Of a stretch of 64,000 bases of DNA, positions 1 through 8,619 are shown piece after piece; within the stretch, counting starts at the first letter, position 1; the number at the start of each line of letters is the position of its first letter. This DNA comes from Hyphomonas sp. CY54-11-8 (lineage in GTDB: Bacteria; Pseudomonadota; Alphaproteobacteria; Caulobacterales; Hyphomonadaceae). Under the pieces are notes generated by a model. The model saw only the letters and a program-made list of their open reading frames with translations, ran no database searches and was not told where the DNA came from. Location of the stretch: positions 1 through 64,000 of the forward strand of contig NZ_AWFD01000037.1 in the NCBI RefSeq assembly GCF_000682735.1, written 5' to 3'. Both the position numbers and the translations under genes were made by a program.

Positions 1-29
1 CCAACCGCCGACTCTAACTCTACGGTTGG
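1..29. repeat. 7-bp inverted repeat at the window edge
   Basis: CCAACCG at 1-7 and CGGTTGG at 23-29 form a perfect 7-bp inverted repeat around a 15-nt loop. No T-run follows on the plus strand, so it is not a convincing terminator. It may belong to a gene end or control region lying left of the window. Nothing further can be said without upstream sequence. Confidence 0.3.
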
Positions 30-166
30 ACTAGTCCGATTGGGCAAGCCACCCTCGCGGTTGCGGTCACCGCCGGAGTCGCGGGCGGCTTCCGCAAGGC
101 GGCTGACTAAGCCCGGCAGCATTCCTTCTCCTGTTTTGACCGCGCCGGCCCCCTTCTTCGGAGGTC

Positions 167-188
167 TATTCATGGTTTTATTCATGGT
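167..188. repeat. tandem 10-bp direct repeat upstream of ahcY
   Basis: TATTCATGGT occurs twice, at 167-176 and 179-188, with a 12-bp period that is close to one helical turn. Such phased direct repeats can be regulator sites. Here the repeat also covers the start of a possible leader ORF (ATG at 172), so it may simply reflect that ORF's codons. Function is not known. Confidence 0.45.
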
Positions 189-282
189 GTTTTGGCCGCC
201 CGGCGCACCTTCGGCCGCGCATGCGCGTTGCCTTTTGCCACGCTGCATGCTAGGCGCGCACAAACACATAAAGGAATGTTGA
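172..282 (+). CDS. possible 36-aa leader peptide in front of ahcY
   Basis: An ATG at 172 has an ideal Shine-Dalgarno GGAGG at 160-164 with 7 nt spacing. It opens a 36-codon frame that stops with TGA at 280-282, one base before the ahcY ATG at 284. The peptide has three Met (1, 5, 26) and three Cys (20, 25, 36), and its last codon is Cys. The position and close fit to the next start suggest translational coupling or attenuation, which would suit a gene of the methionine cycle. Against it, a promoter-like sequence lies inside the frame (228-255), ahcY has its own SD (AAGGAA at 271-276), and a 36-codon frame can arise by chance in GC-rich DNA. I do not recognise the peptide. Confidence 0.35.
   Translation: MVLFMVFWPPGAPSAAHARCLLPRCMLGAHKHIKEC
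228..255 (+). promoter_or_regulatory. candidate promoter of the ahcY operon
   Basis: TTGCCT at 228-233 and GCTAGGC at 249-255 are separated by 15 nt. The second element resembles the GCTAnAwC -10 box known for Caulobacter housekeeping sigma. Transcription would start near 262 and leave a 5' leader of about 22 nt carrying the AAGGAA ribosome-binding site. This competes with the leader-ORF reading of the same bases. It was chosen by eye. Confidence 0.35.
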
Positions 283-283
283 T

Positions 284-1678
284 ATGGTGAAGACGTACCA
301 CGTCAAGGACATCACCCTCGCAGACTTCGGACGCAAGGAAATCGCGATCGCCGAGACGGAAATGCCGGGCCTGATGGCTGCGCGCGAAGAGTTCGGCGCC
401 GAGCAGCCGCTGAAAGGCGCCAAGATTGCCGGCTCGCTGCACATGACCATCCAGACCGCTGTCCTGATCCAGACGCTCGAAGCCCTCGGCGCCGAAGTTC
501 AGTGGGTCTCCTGTAATATCTACTCCACACAAGACCACGCCGCCGCCGCGATCGCCGCCAATGGCACGCCGGTCTGGGCCTATAAGGGCGAGACGCTGGT
601 GGAGTATTGGGATTACACCGACCGCCTGTTCCACTGGCATGACGGCACCGCCCCGAACCTGATCCTCGATGATGGCGGCGACGCGACGCTCTACCTCGTC
701 CTTGGCGAAAAGGCTGAAGCCGACCCATCCATTCTGGACAAGCCGTCTTCCGAGGAAGAGACCGCCCTGTTCGCCCAGATCAAGAAGCGGATGGAAGCCT
801 CCCCCGGCTGGTTCGCCAAGACGAAAGCCGGCATCAAGGGCGTCTCCGAAGAGACGACCACAGGCGTCAACCGCTTGTATCAAATGGAAAAACGCGGCGA
901 GCTGCCCTTCCCGGCGATCAACGTCAACGACTCTGTCACCAAGTCGAAATTCGACAACAAGTATGGCTGTAAAGAGAGCCTCGTCGACGCGATCCGCCGC
1001 GGTACCGACGTTATGATGGCCGGCAAGAAGGCCTTCGTCGCCGGCTATGGCGATGTCGGCAAGGGCTCTGCCGCCTCGCTCTCAGGCTCCGGCGCACGCG
1101 TCTCGGTTTCCGAGATCGACCCGATTTGCGCGCTGCAGGCGGCGATGGACGGCTACGAAGTCCTCACGATGGAACAGGCTGCGCCGAAGTTCGACATCTT
1201 CGTCACCACGACAGGCAACAAGGACATCATCACCGTCGACCACATGCGCGCCATGAAGGACATGGCCATCGTCTGCAATATCGGCCACTTCGACAACGAA
1301 ATTCAGGTCGAAGGCCTGCGCAATTTCGAATGGACGAACATCAAGCCGCAGGTCGACATGATCACCTTCCCGGACGGGAAACGTATCATCCTCCTGTCCG
1401 AAGGCCGCCTTGTGAACCTCGGCAACGCCACGGGCCACCCGTCCTTCGTGATGTCGGCCTCGTTCACCAACCAGACGCTCGCCCAGATCGAACTGTGGAC
1501 GCGCGGCCACGAATACGAGAACAAGGTCTACACCCTGCCCAAGCATCTGGATGAGAAGGTCGCCATGCTGCACCTTGAAAAACTTGGCGTTCAGCTGACC
1601 GAACTGTCCCGTGAACAGGCCGACTATATCGGCGTGAACACGGTCGGTCCGTTCAAGCCTGAACACTATCGCTACTAG
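284..1678 (+). CDS. ahcY: adenosylhomocysteinase (S-adenosylhomocysteine hydrolase)
   Basis: Cytosolic NAD-dependent enzyme that splits S-adenosylhomocysteine into homocysteine and adenosine, removing the product inhibitor of methyltransferases. The protein has 464 aa. Residues 254-261 read GYGDVGKG, the NAD-binding loop. The stretch [16 protein letters not shown] before it and the C-terminal PFKPEHYRY are family hallmarks. An extra segment of about 40 residues near 145-185 (around [18 protein letters not shown]) matches the insertion of many bacterial and plant enzymes, which makes them longer than the 432-aa animal form. The start ATG follows AAGGAA at 7 nt. It is first in an operon with purU (20 nt gap) and metK, so recycling and synthesis of S-adenosylmethionine are co-expressed. 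Confidence is high. Confidence 0.97.
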   Translation: MVKTYHVKDITLADFGRKEIAIAETEMPGLMAAREEFGAEQPLKGAKIAGSLHMTIQTAVLIQTLEALGAEVQWVSCNIYSTQDHAAAAIAANGTPVWAYKGETLVEYWDYTDRLFHWHDGTAPNLILDDGGDATLYLVLGEKAEADPSILDKPSSEEETALFAQIKKRMEASPGWFAKTKAGIKGVSEETTTGVNRLYQMEKRGELPFPAINVNDSVTKSKFDNKYGCKESLVDAIRRGTDVMMAGKKAFVAGYGDVGKGSAASLSGSGARVSVSEIDPICALQAAMDGYEVLTMEQAAPKFDIFVTTTGNKDIITVDHMRAMKDMAIVCNIGHFDNEIQVEGLRNFEWTNIKPQVDMITFPDGKRIILLSEGRLVNLGNATGHPSFVMSASFTNQTLAQIELWTRGHEYENKVYTLPKHLDEKVAMLHLEKLGVQLTELSREQADYIGVNTVGPFKPEHYRY

Positions 1679-1698
1679 GGCCCGGACGGGGACGCAGC

Positions 1699-2559
1699 AT
1701 GACATCCGGCGACCACATTCTGACTTTGTCCTGCCCGGACCGGGTGGGCATCGTCGCAACGCTGGCACGGCTCATGGAAGCGCATGAGTGCTTCATCGCG
1801 TCCTCGCGTACCTTTGGCGACACCGAGTCCGGGCAGTTCTTTGCCCGGCTCGTGTTTCGCGCACCGGAAGGCGGAACAGTGCCGCTCAGCCTGCTCGGCG
1901 ATATCGAGGAAGCCGCCGAAGAGCTGGAAGCCGACTGGAGCGTCGCCCCGGTAAGCCAGCGCATGAAAACGCTCCTGCTCGTCTCCCAGTCGGACCATTG
2001 CGCCAACACGCTGCTTTATGCTTCCCGCCGGAAGGAACTGCCGATCGACGTGGTTGGCATCGTTTCGAACCATGACACGCTGAAGGACCAGTTCGCCCAT
2101 TTCGGCCTGCCCTGGTTCCACATCCCGGTCACCTCAACCACCAAGCCGGAAGCCGAAGCGCGCCTGTTCAACGTGATCGAGGAAACCGGCGCGGACCTCA
2201 TCGTGCTCGCCCGCTACATGCAGGTGTTGAGCGACAATGCCTGCCGGGAACTTGAGGGGCGGTGCATCAATATCCACCACTCCTTCCTACCCAGCTTCAA
2301 GGGCGCCCGCCCCTATCACCAGGCCCACGCCCGCGGCGTGAAGGTGATCGGCGCGACCGCCCATTATGTCACGGCAGACCTGGATGAAGGCCCGATCATC
2401 ACCCAGGTCACCGAAACCATCGACCACACCTACACACCCGCCGACATGATCGAGACCGGCCGCCATCTGGAGGGCACAGCCCTCTTGCGCGCCGTCAAAG
2501 CGCATGCAGAGCATCGCGTCTTCAGCCATGCCGGACGCACCATCGTCTTCGCCAGATAA
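1699..2559 (+). CDS. purU: formyltetrahydrofolate deformylase
   Basis: Hydrolyses 10-formyl-tetrahydrofolate to formate and tetrahydrofolate, balancing the one-carbon pool. The 286-aa protein has an N-terminal ACT domain (about 1-85, starting [17 protein letters not shown]) and a C-terminal formyltransferase-fold domain with the signature [19 protein letters not shown]. The family's Asn-His-Asp catalytic set is matched by NIHH and the Asp in TADLDEGPI. The usual length is 280-290 aa. It sits between ahcY and metK with gaps of 20 and 19 nt. The likely benefit is freeing tetrahydrofolate for remethylation of the homocysteine made by AhcY, which is my inference. PurN is the main alternative, but the ACT domain and overall length favour PurU. 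Confidence 0.94.
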   Translation: MTSGDHILTLSCPDRVGIVATLARLMEAHECFIASSRTFGDTESGQFFARLVFRAPEGGTVPLSLLGDIEEAAEELEADWSVAPVSQRMKTLLLVSQSDHCANTLLYASRRKELPIDVVGIVSNHDTLKDQFAHFGLPWFHIPVTSTTKPEAEARLFNVIEETGADLIVLARYMQVLSDNACRELEGRCINIHHSFLPSFKGARPYHQAHARGVKVIGATAHYVTADLDEGPIITQVTETIDHTYTPADMIETGRHLEGTALLRAVKAHAEHRVFSHAGRTIVFAR

Positions 2560-2578
2560 GCCTTCAGAGGAAACTGCC

Positions 2579-3760
2579 ATGAAACTTTCCAGCCACGAAT
2601 TCACCTCCGAAAGTGTATCGGAAGGGCATCCCGACAAGGTCGCAGACCAGGTTTCTGATGCGGTTGTCGACCTGTTTCTGGCAAAGGACCCGACGGCCAA
2701 GGTCGCCGTGGAAACCCTGACCACGACCAACAAGATCGTGCTGGCAGGCGAAGTCCGCACCAACAATGGCGCGGTGGTCACCGAAGACGAAATGAACGAG
2801 GCCGCCCGCGCTGTGGTGAAGCGGATCGGTTACGAGCAGGAAGGCTTCCACTGGCAGAACCTGAGCATCGACAATCTCGTCCACGGCCAGTCCGCCGAAA
2901 TCGCCCAGGGCGTTGAAGCGGGCCAGGGCCTGTTCAAGGAAGAAGGCGCCGGTGACCAGGGCATCATGTTCGGTTACGCAACCAACGAGACGCCGGAGCT
3001 GATGCCAGCGACGCTGGTCTACTCTCACCAGATCCTGCAGAAACTGGCTGCGCTGCGCCATTCCGGCGCGCGCCCGCAGCTGGAACCGGACGCGAAGAGC
3101 CAGGTCACGCTTCAGTATGAAGGCTCCCAGCCGGTTGGCGTGAACGCAATCGTCGTCTCCCACCAGCACGGCAAGGATGTCAGCCAGGACGAACTGCGCG
3201 AAATCATCCGCCCGGTCGTGCAGGAGGTGCTCCCCGAGGGCTGGTTCCCGCCGGAAGACAAGTTCTATGTGAACCCGACAGGCAGCTTCTACATCGGTGG
3301 ACCGGACGGCGACGCAGGCCTCACTGGCCGCAAGATCATCGTAGACACCTATGGCGGGGCCGCCCCGCATGGCGGCGGGGCCTTCTCCGGTAAGGATCCG
3401 TCGAAAGTCGACCGTTCGGCTGCCTATGCCACGCGCTATCTTGCCAAGAACGTCGTCGCTGCCGGCCTTGCCGACCGCTGCACGATCCAGGTCAGCTACG
3501 CCATCGGCGTATCACAGCCACTGTCGATCTATGTCGATACCCACGGCACCGGCAAAGCGGATGAAGTCCGGATCGCGAAAACCCTGCGGGAACTGTTCGA
3601 TCTGTCGCCGAAAGGCATTCGCACGCATCTTCAGCTGAACCGTCCGATCTACAGCCCGAGCGCAGCTTACGGCCATTTCGGCCGGCAGCCCGGCGACAAT
3701 GGCGCCTTCAGCTGGGAAAAGACGGACCTGACGTCAGAGCTGGTGCGCCTCATCAACTAG
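2579..3760 (+). CDS. metK: S-adenosylmethionine synthase
   Basis: Makes S-adenosylmethionine from methionine and ATP. The reading frame is open further upstream inside purU, but the start is placed at the ATG at 2579 because AGAGGAAA lies just before it and the protein then begins [20 protein letters not shown], the canonical N-terminus. The result is 393 aa, a normal length. Motifs include [21 protein letters not shown] (methionine/ATP binding) and [19 protein letters not shown] (P-loop-like). It is the third gene of the ahcY-purU-metK operon. I see no SAM riboswitch in the 19-nt spacer before it. Confidence 0.97.
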   Translation: MKLSSHEFTSESVSEGHPDKVADQVSDAVVDLFLAKDPTAKVAVETLTTTNKIVLAGEVRTNNGAVVTEDEMNEAARAVVKRIGYEQEGFHWQNLSIDNLVHGQSAEIAQGVEAGQGLFKEEGAGDQGIMFGYATNETPELMPATLVYSHQILQKLAALRHSGARPQLEPDAKSQVTLQYEGSQPVGVNAIVVSHQHGKDVSQDELREIIRPVVQEVLPEGWFPPEDKFYVNPTGSFYIGGPDGDAGLTGRKIIVDTYGGAAPHGGGAFSGKDPSKVDRSAAYATRYLAKNVVAAGLADRCTIQVSYAIGVSQPLSIYVDTHGTGKADEVRIAKTLRELFDLSPKGIRTHLQLNRPIYSPSAAYGHFGRQPGDNGAFSWEKTDLTSELVRLIN

Positions 3761-3765
3761 GCGGC

Positions 3766-4182
3766 CTACTGCACGATCATCACATCATCGATGGTGGCGA
3801 CCTCGCTGCCCCGGCACAGGATGCTTATCTTTGCCGGCAGCGGCGCGGGCGCCATCTGGCGATAGCCGACGGTACCCGGCACAGCAGACCCGCCGGGTTT
3901 CAGGTCCAGGATCAGCCCCTGTGCTGCTGGCATATCCAGCGGTGTCAGGAACCAGCTGTCCTTGCTGTCCACGCGCAGCATAACGATCATTTTGGTCGGT
4001 TCACTGCCGATCGACGGCATCCGATTCACCCAGGCTTCGGCCTTGGTCACGGCCGGGCAGGACGGCGCAAACTCTGTTTCGGCAACAGCGTCAGGTTCGC
4101 CCTGGTCATTCGCTACTTGTGGCCAGAAGCACTGGCATCCGGCCAGTATGCCGAAGCAAGCCAGCGTGGCGGCAGCACGCAT
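3766..4182 (-). CDS. small hypothetical lipoprotein behind the S8 autotransporter
   Basis: 138 aa and not recognised. The N-terminus MRAAATLACFGILAGC is a lipoprotein signal with lipobox LAGC and acceptor Cys16, so the mature protein should be anchored to a membrane on the periplasmic side. The rest has scattered Pro, two further Cys pairs and no known motif. The open frame continues upstream into the preceding gene, but the ATG at 4182 is the natural start because the signal peptide begins there. It starts 2 nt after the stop of the subtilisin autotransporter, so translation is probably coupled and the two products may work together (for example as an inhibitor or assembly partner). That is inference from position only. 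Confidence 0.75.
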   Translation of the reverse strand: MRAAATLACFGILAGCQCFWPQVANDQGEPDAVAETEFAPSCPAVTKAEAWVNRMPSIGSEPTKMIVMLRVDSKDSWFLTPLDMPAAQGLILDLKPGGSAVPGTVGYRQMAPAPLPAKISILCRGSEVATIDDVMIVQ

Positions 4183-4184
4183 GA

Positions 4185-6680
4185 CTACCAGTCCGTTGAA
4201 AGCCTGAACCACAGGGCACTCTCCTCTTCCGCGCCAGCGATATGGTTCGGCGATGTCGACACAACGGCCGCTGCCTCTCCGGTCCAGCTTTCTGCCAGCT
4301 GGAAGCCATAGCGCGTCTCGAAGTCGACCTGCCGTCCACTGGGCGTCAGGCCCGCATTGACTGTCTGATGGATCAGTGCGCCGCGGACATCGATTCCCAC
4401 CGGCGCGTTGAGCGCGATGGACCCTGTCTCGGCCCGCCATGGCTGAGCAACGATCAGGCTGAGTCGCCCCGGTCCGGCAGGCCGGCTGGCGCCAAGGGAC
4501 CAGCGGCTGGTCCAGACATCACTCACGTTTACGCCCGGCAAGTCCACGCTCGCCATCTCAACCCCGGACGACAGTGTCCAGCGCCGCCCTGCCAGCCATG
4601 CACCTTCCAGCGCATAGGCGGTCATCTGTGTCTGGTCTTCCGCGCCGAAGCGTTCCTGTACCGATCCGCCAAGCGCGGTGTTCACGTCTTCCACAAAGGT
4701 CGCGCCGAAACGGTAGGACCAGCGCGGCTTGTCCCGGCCGAACCGGAAGCCTGACTGGCTGCGGCCGCTCTGCTCCGCCGAGAAGAAATCCATCACAAGG
4801 CCCTGCCCCAGATGGTGGCTGAACTTCGCCCAGGCACCGCCGGTGGAAAAAGCGTTCCCCACGCCCGGTTCGTTCAGCAGCGACACGTCCGGCGCAAGCC
4901 GGGTGAGCGATCCGCCCCGGCCGACTTCCACCTCATTGGCGCCGAAGCTGTAGCGCATCTGGAAGGTCGATTGCGGGTCTTCCTGGTAAGGTGCTGTCGG
5001 GTCGTCATAGAGGCGCGCCTGCGTCCAGTTGAAGGACAAATTGCCGGCCCGCACCGAATGGGTCTCGCCCGCAGCCCAGTCAGCTCGGGTCTGAAAGTTC
5101 ACCATCCGGGCACCGGCCAGGCCATCCGGCAGCTGGGCGGAGACAGCGTCGGCATCCAACACGAAGCCACGTTCATATTTGTCCTGGAAGACAAGACCAT
5201 TCAGCGCGCCTGAATTTGTCGCCCAGTCCCCGAACGCGCCGCCACTTGGCGCAAGCACCGTCCCGATGGAAACCTTCTCCGCGCCGAAATCCAGCGTCTG
5301 TTGTCCCTGTGGGGAAAAGGCCTGGGCAAGATTGAGAGTACCAACACCGGATACCTCATCAGCACCGGCGCCTGCCGCCGTACCCGTGATCGGATCGAGC
5401 GCCGTATCGACATAGTCATCGGCCGTATCCAGCAGGATCTGCAGCGCGACTTCAGGCTTGTCCTTCAGGTTCGGAAAGGTCTGCAGCATCAGTGCCAGGG
5501 CGCCCGCAACGTAGGGCGCCGAGAAGGACGTTCCGGATACGCTGTAATAGTCACCAATCGTGTCGGCATCGTTCGTCAAGTCGCCCGGAAAGACGATGTC
5601 ATCGTCGGGTCCTGTGGTAACGACGCGCTCTCCCGGAGCCAGGATGTAATAGTTTTTCGCGTCATTTCCCGCACGGTTCGAGAAATCGGATATCTTCATG
5701 TAATCCGGATTGGGGTCGGTAACCGTCGGCTCCACAATGTTCAGAGACCCCACCGCCACGACCCGGCCGAGCGAGGCGGCTTCACCCGCAATATAGGCTG
5801 GCTCCGTTGGTTCCGCGCCAACCGCGGGTGTGATGTTCCCCATCCCGTCATCAATGGCGGGCGCTGCTTCGTTGCCAGCCGAAATAACCACCAGGACTCC
5901 CGCCGCAGCAGCAGCGCGAACAGCATTTTCAAGATCCTGATTGGCATCGATCTCGCCCCCCAGCGACATGTTGATGACGCTGGCACCCTGATCCACCGCA
6001 TACTGGATGGCGCGCACAAGAGCGGAGTCACTGAAATTGCAGCCTTCATCTGCGCCTGTCAGGGCGCAGCTGCCGGGGCTGTCGGCACGGATCGAGATGA
6101 TCGAGGATTCAAAAGCGATACCCTGAATGCCCGAGCCTTCGTCGATCACCGTCGTATAGTCGTCCTGACGGCGCGCCGCGACAACACCGCTCACCATCGT
6201 ACCGTGCCCGCCCGTATCGATGTCGTCAGGCTGACGGGTGATCGTGACCGGATCCCCGTTCGTATCGTAACCGCTGCAGGCCGTGTCCGCACAAACATCG
6301 AAAGTCTGCACGATCGCACCCTGCAGATCCGGGTGGTCGTCGATTGTGCCGGTATCGATGACAGCGACCTTGATGCCGGTCCCGGTCGCACCAATGGCGT
6401 AAGCCGCTGACGCCCCGATGACCGGCAACCCGGCCGTCTGCTGGTATTCGCGCGTCTCGAAAGCGGATGCCGGAGCGATCTCGCTCGGAAATGGCGGCGG
6501 GGGTGGAGGTGGTGGCGGCGCCGGAGGTGGTGGAGGGGGAGGTGACGTCGGCGTAATGGCCGATCCGCCACCACCGCCGCCCCCGCTGGCACATGCCCCG
6601 AGAAGGCCGAGCGCCGGGCCGGCCAGCGCCACAATCATGGCGGCTTTCAGGTAGCGCGACCTCTGTGTCCTCAATTGCAT
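4185..6680 (-). CDS. S8 (subtilisin-like) autotransporter lipoprotein protease
   Basis: 831 aa. The signal peptide ends in lipobox LLGAC (Cys30), followed by a run of seven Gly and a Pro-rich spacer (about 44-65). The subtilisin domain has a complete triad: Asp109 (VAVIDTGT), His159 (GGHGTMVSGV) and Ser385 (SGTSFSAPYVAGAL). The last roughly 280 residues alternate polar and hydrophobic residues and end in LWFRLSTDW, with a terminal aromatic residue, as expected of an outer-membrane beta-barrel. A lipidated, Gly/Pro-linked subtilisin autotransporter is the plan of Bordetella SphB1 and Neisseria NalP, which mature other surface proteins. The start ATG has GGAGG 9 nt upstream. The substrate is unknown. 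The barrel assignment is weaker than the protease assignment. Confidence 0.88.
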   Translation of the reverse strand: MQLRTQRSRYLKAAMIVALAGPALGLLGACASGGGGGGGSAITPTSPPPPPPPAPPPPPPPPPFPSEIAPASAFETREYQQTAGLPVIGASAAYAIGATGTGIKVAVIDTGTIDDHPDLQGAIVQTFDVCADTACSGYDTNGDPVTITRQPDDIDTGGHGTMVSGVVAARRQDDYTTVIDEGSGIQGIAFESSIISIRADSPGSCALTGADEGCNFSDSALVRAIQYAVDQGASVINMSLGGEIDANQDLENAVRAAAAAGVLVVISAGNEAAPAIDDGMGNITPAVGAEPTEPAYIAGEAASLGRVVAVGSLNIVEPTVTDPNPDYMKISDFSNRAGNDAKNYYILAPGERVVTTGPDDDIVFPGDLTNDADTIGDYYSVSGTSFSAPYVAGALALMLQTFPNLKDKPEVALQILLDTADDYVDTALDPITGTAAGAGADEVSGVGTLNLAQAFSPQGQQTLDFGAEKVSIGTVLAPSGGAFGDWATNSGALNGLVFQDKYERGFVLDADAVSAQLPDGLAGARMVNFQTRADWAAGETHSVRAGNLSFNWTQARLYDDPTAPYQEDPQSTFQMRYSFGANEVEVGRGGSLTRLAPDVSLLNEPGVGNAFSTGGAWAKFSHHLGQGLVMDFFSAEQSGRSQSGFRFGRDKPRWSYRFGATFVEDVNTALGGSVQERFGAEDQTQMTAYALEGAWLAGRRWTLSSGVEMASVDLPGVNVSDVWTSRWSLGASRPAGPGRLSLIVAQPWRAETGSIALNAPVGIDVRGALIHQTVNAGLTPSGRQVDFETRYGFQLAESWTGEAAAVVSTSPNHIAGAEEESALWFRLSTDW

Positions 6681-6790
6681 GGCCTTAGACCTCCGGCTTG
6701 GGCACCTATCCCAGGAATTCGCTGTTATGATGCCGCGTCATCCTGCCCTGACAATCGTGAACGGAACACCAACGCGCCATGGGTAGCAAA

Positions 6791-7717
6791 TCACGAAAAT
6801 TCCACGCGTTCCTGCGAAAAATGGAACAGTGACCGGGCTTCTTCATCAATCGAGTCGCCGGGCACGTTCAGCAATTGGTGCATCGCGTTCTTTCGGTCTT
6901 TTAGCGCATGATCGAAATCCTGCTCGATCAGCCTGTCGACCCCCGTCCGGACCATCGCATCGCGCACTTCCATGTACAGCGTCAGCGATCCGCCAAGGAA
7001 CATGGATTCATAGGCAATCTTGCTCGCGATCTTGTCATGAATATCCGTGTACTGGAATTGCCGCTCCATGACCGATTTGCGTTTGCAGATGAAGTCGATT
7101 TCATGCCGGTATTGCGGGTGGCGCAGGTACAGGCTCTTCAGGGCGGTCATCTCGCTGTCGATGCGGGTCTGGATTTCGTCCGGCAGTGACTCGCTGAGGA
7201 TGATAACAATATCGATATCCGACCCCTTCACCATCTCGCCGGAGGCGACGTGCTCGCGTGGCTCATTGTGGGCCAGGAAGTAGGCAAGGTCCCCGGCGAT
7301 GAAAGCGCACAGCTGGCTGCGCACTTCGCGGCCAAGGCTAACGAACAATTGCTTCATCACCTGCTGGGCCACGCTGATTTTTTCGCGGCTGATTTCGCGG
7401 TGCATGTTCGACAGCGTGCCCTGCCGCTCAATCATCTGATCGCGCTGCCCTGGTAGACCGAACAGGGAGAAGGACAGGAAATCCCGCTGGATCGACGGGC
7501 TGAGCCGCACCTGGTCTTCGCGCGTAATGTCATAGCGCAGGTAGTAGCTGGCAAAGTGCGACACATGGAATGTGCGGCTGCGATAGCAGGCCTGCCACAG
7601 CGCGAGCACCGGAACCTCCGGCATGGCTTCAGCCAGCTCCTTTCCGATCAGCGGACCCTCTGCAGCAATCAGCTGCACAATCCGGCTTTCGATTTCCTGA
7701 AGGTCGGGCGTCGCCAA
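6791..7717 (-). CDS. winged-helix plus nucleotidyltransferase protein of unknown target
   Basis: 308 aa with a TTG start (GAGGAG in front). Residues 1-70 look like a winged-helix module (ESRIVQLIAAEGPLIGKELAEA). The centre carries the pol-beta-type nucleotidyltransferase signature GSDID at 165-169, followed by hydrophobic IVII, and a third acidic residue, Asp208, in HEIDF. The three metal-binding carboxylates are therefore all present and the domain is likely active. The C-terminal 100 residues are helical and charged. It lies 32 nt after rfbA and is probably the last gene of the rhamnose operon. The family transfers NMPs to proteins, RNAs or small molecules, and the substrate cannot be read from the sequence. 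No HEPN or antitoxin partner gene is seen, which argues against a simple MNT/HEPN pair. Confidence 0.7.
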   Translation of the reverse strand: MATPDLQEIESRIVQLIAAEGPLIGKELAEAMPEVPVLALWQACYRSRTFHVSHFASYYLRYDITREDQVRLSPSIQRDFLSFSLFGLPGQRDQMIERQGTLSNMHREISREKISVAQQVMKQLFVSLGREVRSQLCAFIAGDLAYFLAHNEPREHVASGEMVKGSDIDIVIILSESLPDEIQTRIDSEMTALKSLYLRHPQYRHEIDFICKRKSVMERQFQYTDIHDKIASKIAYESMFLGGSLTLYMEVRDAMVRTGVDRLIEQDFDHALKDRKNAMHQLLNVPGDSIDEEARSLFHFSQERVEFS

Positions 7718-7749
7718 TCTCTGCTCCTCTTGTGCAGGCTTGCGCCAGC

Positions 7750-8619
7750 TTAACCGGGCTGGTCCAGCAGGGACAACAAATAGTCGCGGTATTCATTGTT
7801 GAACGCCGCCGCGAGGTCCCGCATCTGGCCATCAGAAATGAGCCCGCGCCGCCAGGCCACCTCCTCGATGCAGGCGACCTTCAACCCCTGGCGTTTTTCA
7901 ACGGTTTGCACAAAGTGCGATGCTTCCAGCATGCTGTCGAATGTCCCGGCATCAAGCCAGGTGATCCCGCGCGGCAGGCGTACAACGTTCAGATCCCCCC
8001 GCTCCAGATAGGCCTGGTTGACCGACGTGATTTCAAGCTCACCTCGCGCGGACGGTTTCACCGACCGGGCTATCTCCGTCACATCCGGTCCATAAAAATA
8101 TAACCCGGTCACGGCCCAGTTCGCACGCGGGTGGGCCGGCTTTTCCTCAATTGACAATGGTTTGCCATCTGCGCCGATTTCAACAATGCCGAACCGCTGC
8201 GGATCATTGACCTGGAATGCCATCACCGACGCGCCTGATTTCAGTCCGGCCAATTCCTGCAACATTCCTGTCAGGCCCGCACCATAGAAAATATTGTCTC
8301 CGAGCGCGAGCGCGCAGGAATCACCGGCAATGAACGTTTCACCGATCAGGAAGGCTTCGGCGATACCGGCAGCCGTTTCCTGCTCCGCATAGGAAAATTT
8401 CACGCCCCATTGCGAGCCATCCCCCAGAAGGGCCTGATATGACGCTGCCTGTCCCTTGGCGCTGATGATCAGGATCTCCGTGATGCCCGCAAGCAGGAAG
8501 GTCGAAATCGGATAGTAGATCAACGGCTTGTCATAGATCATCAGCAGGTGTTTCGACACAGCCCGCGTTGCCGGATAAAGGCGGCTGCCCTTCCCCCCTG
8601 CCAGAATAATGCCCTTCAT
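7750..8619 (-). CDS. rfbA: glucose-1-phosphate thymidylyltransferase
   Basis: First enzyme of dTDP-L-rhamnose synthesis: glucose-1-phosphate plus dTTP gives dTDP-glucose and pyrophosphate. The protein has 289 aa, the normal length. The N-terminus MKGIILAGGKGSRLYPATRA contains the nucleotide-binding GGxGxRL loop, followed by KHLLMIYDKPLIYYP and later EEKPAHPRANWAVTGLYFY, all typical of RmlA. Its ATG overlaps the stop of rfbD by 4 nt (8616-8619). The gene order on the minus strand is rfbC-rfbB-rfbD-rfbA, all with ATGA overlaps, so the enzymes should be made in balanced amounts. Confidence 0.96.
   Translation of the reverse strand: MKGIILAGGKGSRLYPATRAVSKHLLMIYDKPLIYYPISTFLLAGITEILIISAKGQAASYQALLGDGSQWGVKFSYAEQETAAGIAEAFLIGETFIAGDSCALALGDNIFYGAGLTGMLQELAGLKSGASVMAFQVNDPQRFGIVEIGADGKPLSIEEKPAHPRANWAVTGLYFYGPDVTEIARSVKPSARGELEITSVNQAYLERGDLNVVRLPRGITWLDAGTFDSMLEASHFVQTVEKRQGLKVACIEEVAWRRGLISDGQMRDLAAAFNNEYRDYLLSLLDQPG

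Noticed and set aside
130-283. SAM or SAH riboswitch before ahcY
   Set aside because: I could not match the core motifs of the SAM-II, SAH or SAM/SAH classes, so none is called.
182-883. 233-aa open frame antisense to ahcY and other long antisense frames
   Set aside because: They lie opposite strongly supported genes and show the Arg/Gly/Ala-rich composition of high-GC shadow frames.
5301-6410. 369-aa plus-strand frame inside the S8 protease gene
   Set aside because: Shadow of the protease gene. No ribosome-binding site and no recognisable motif.
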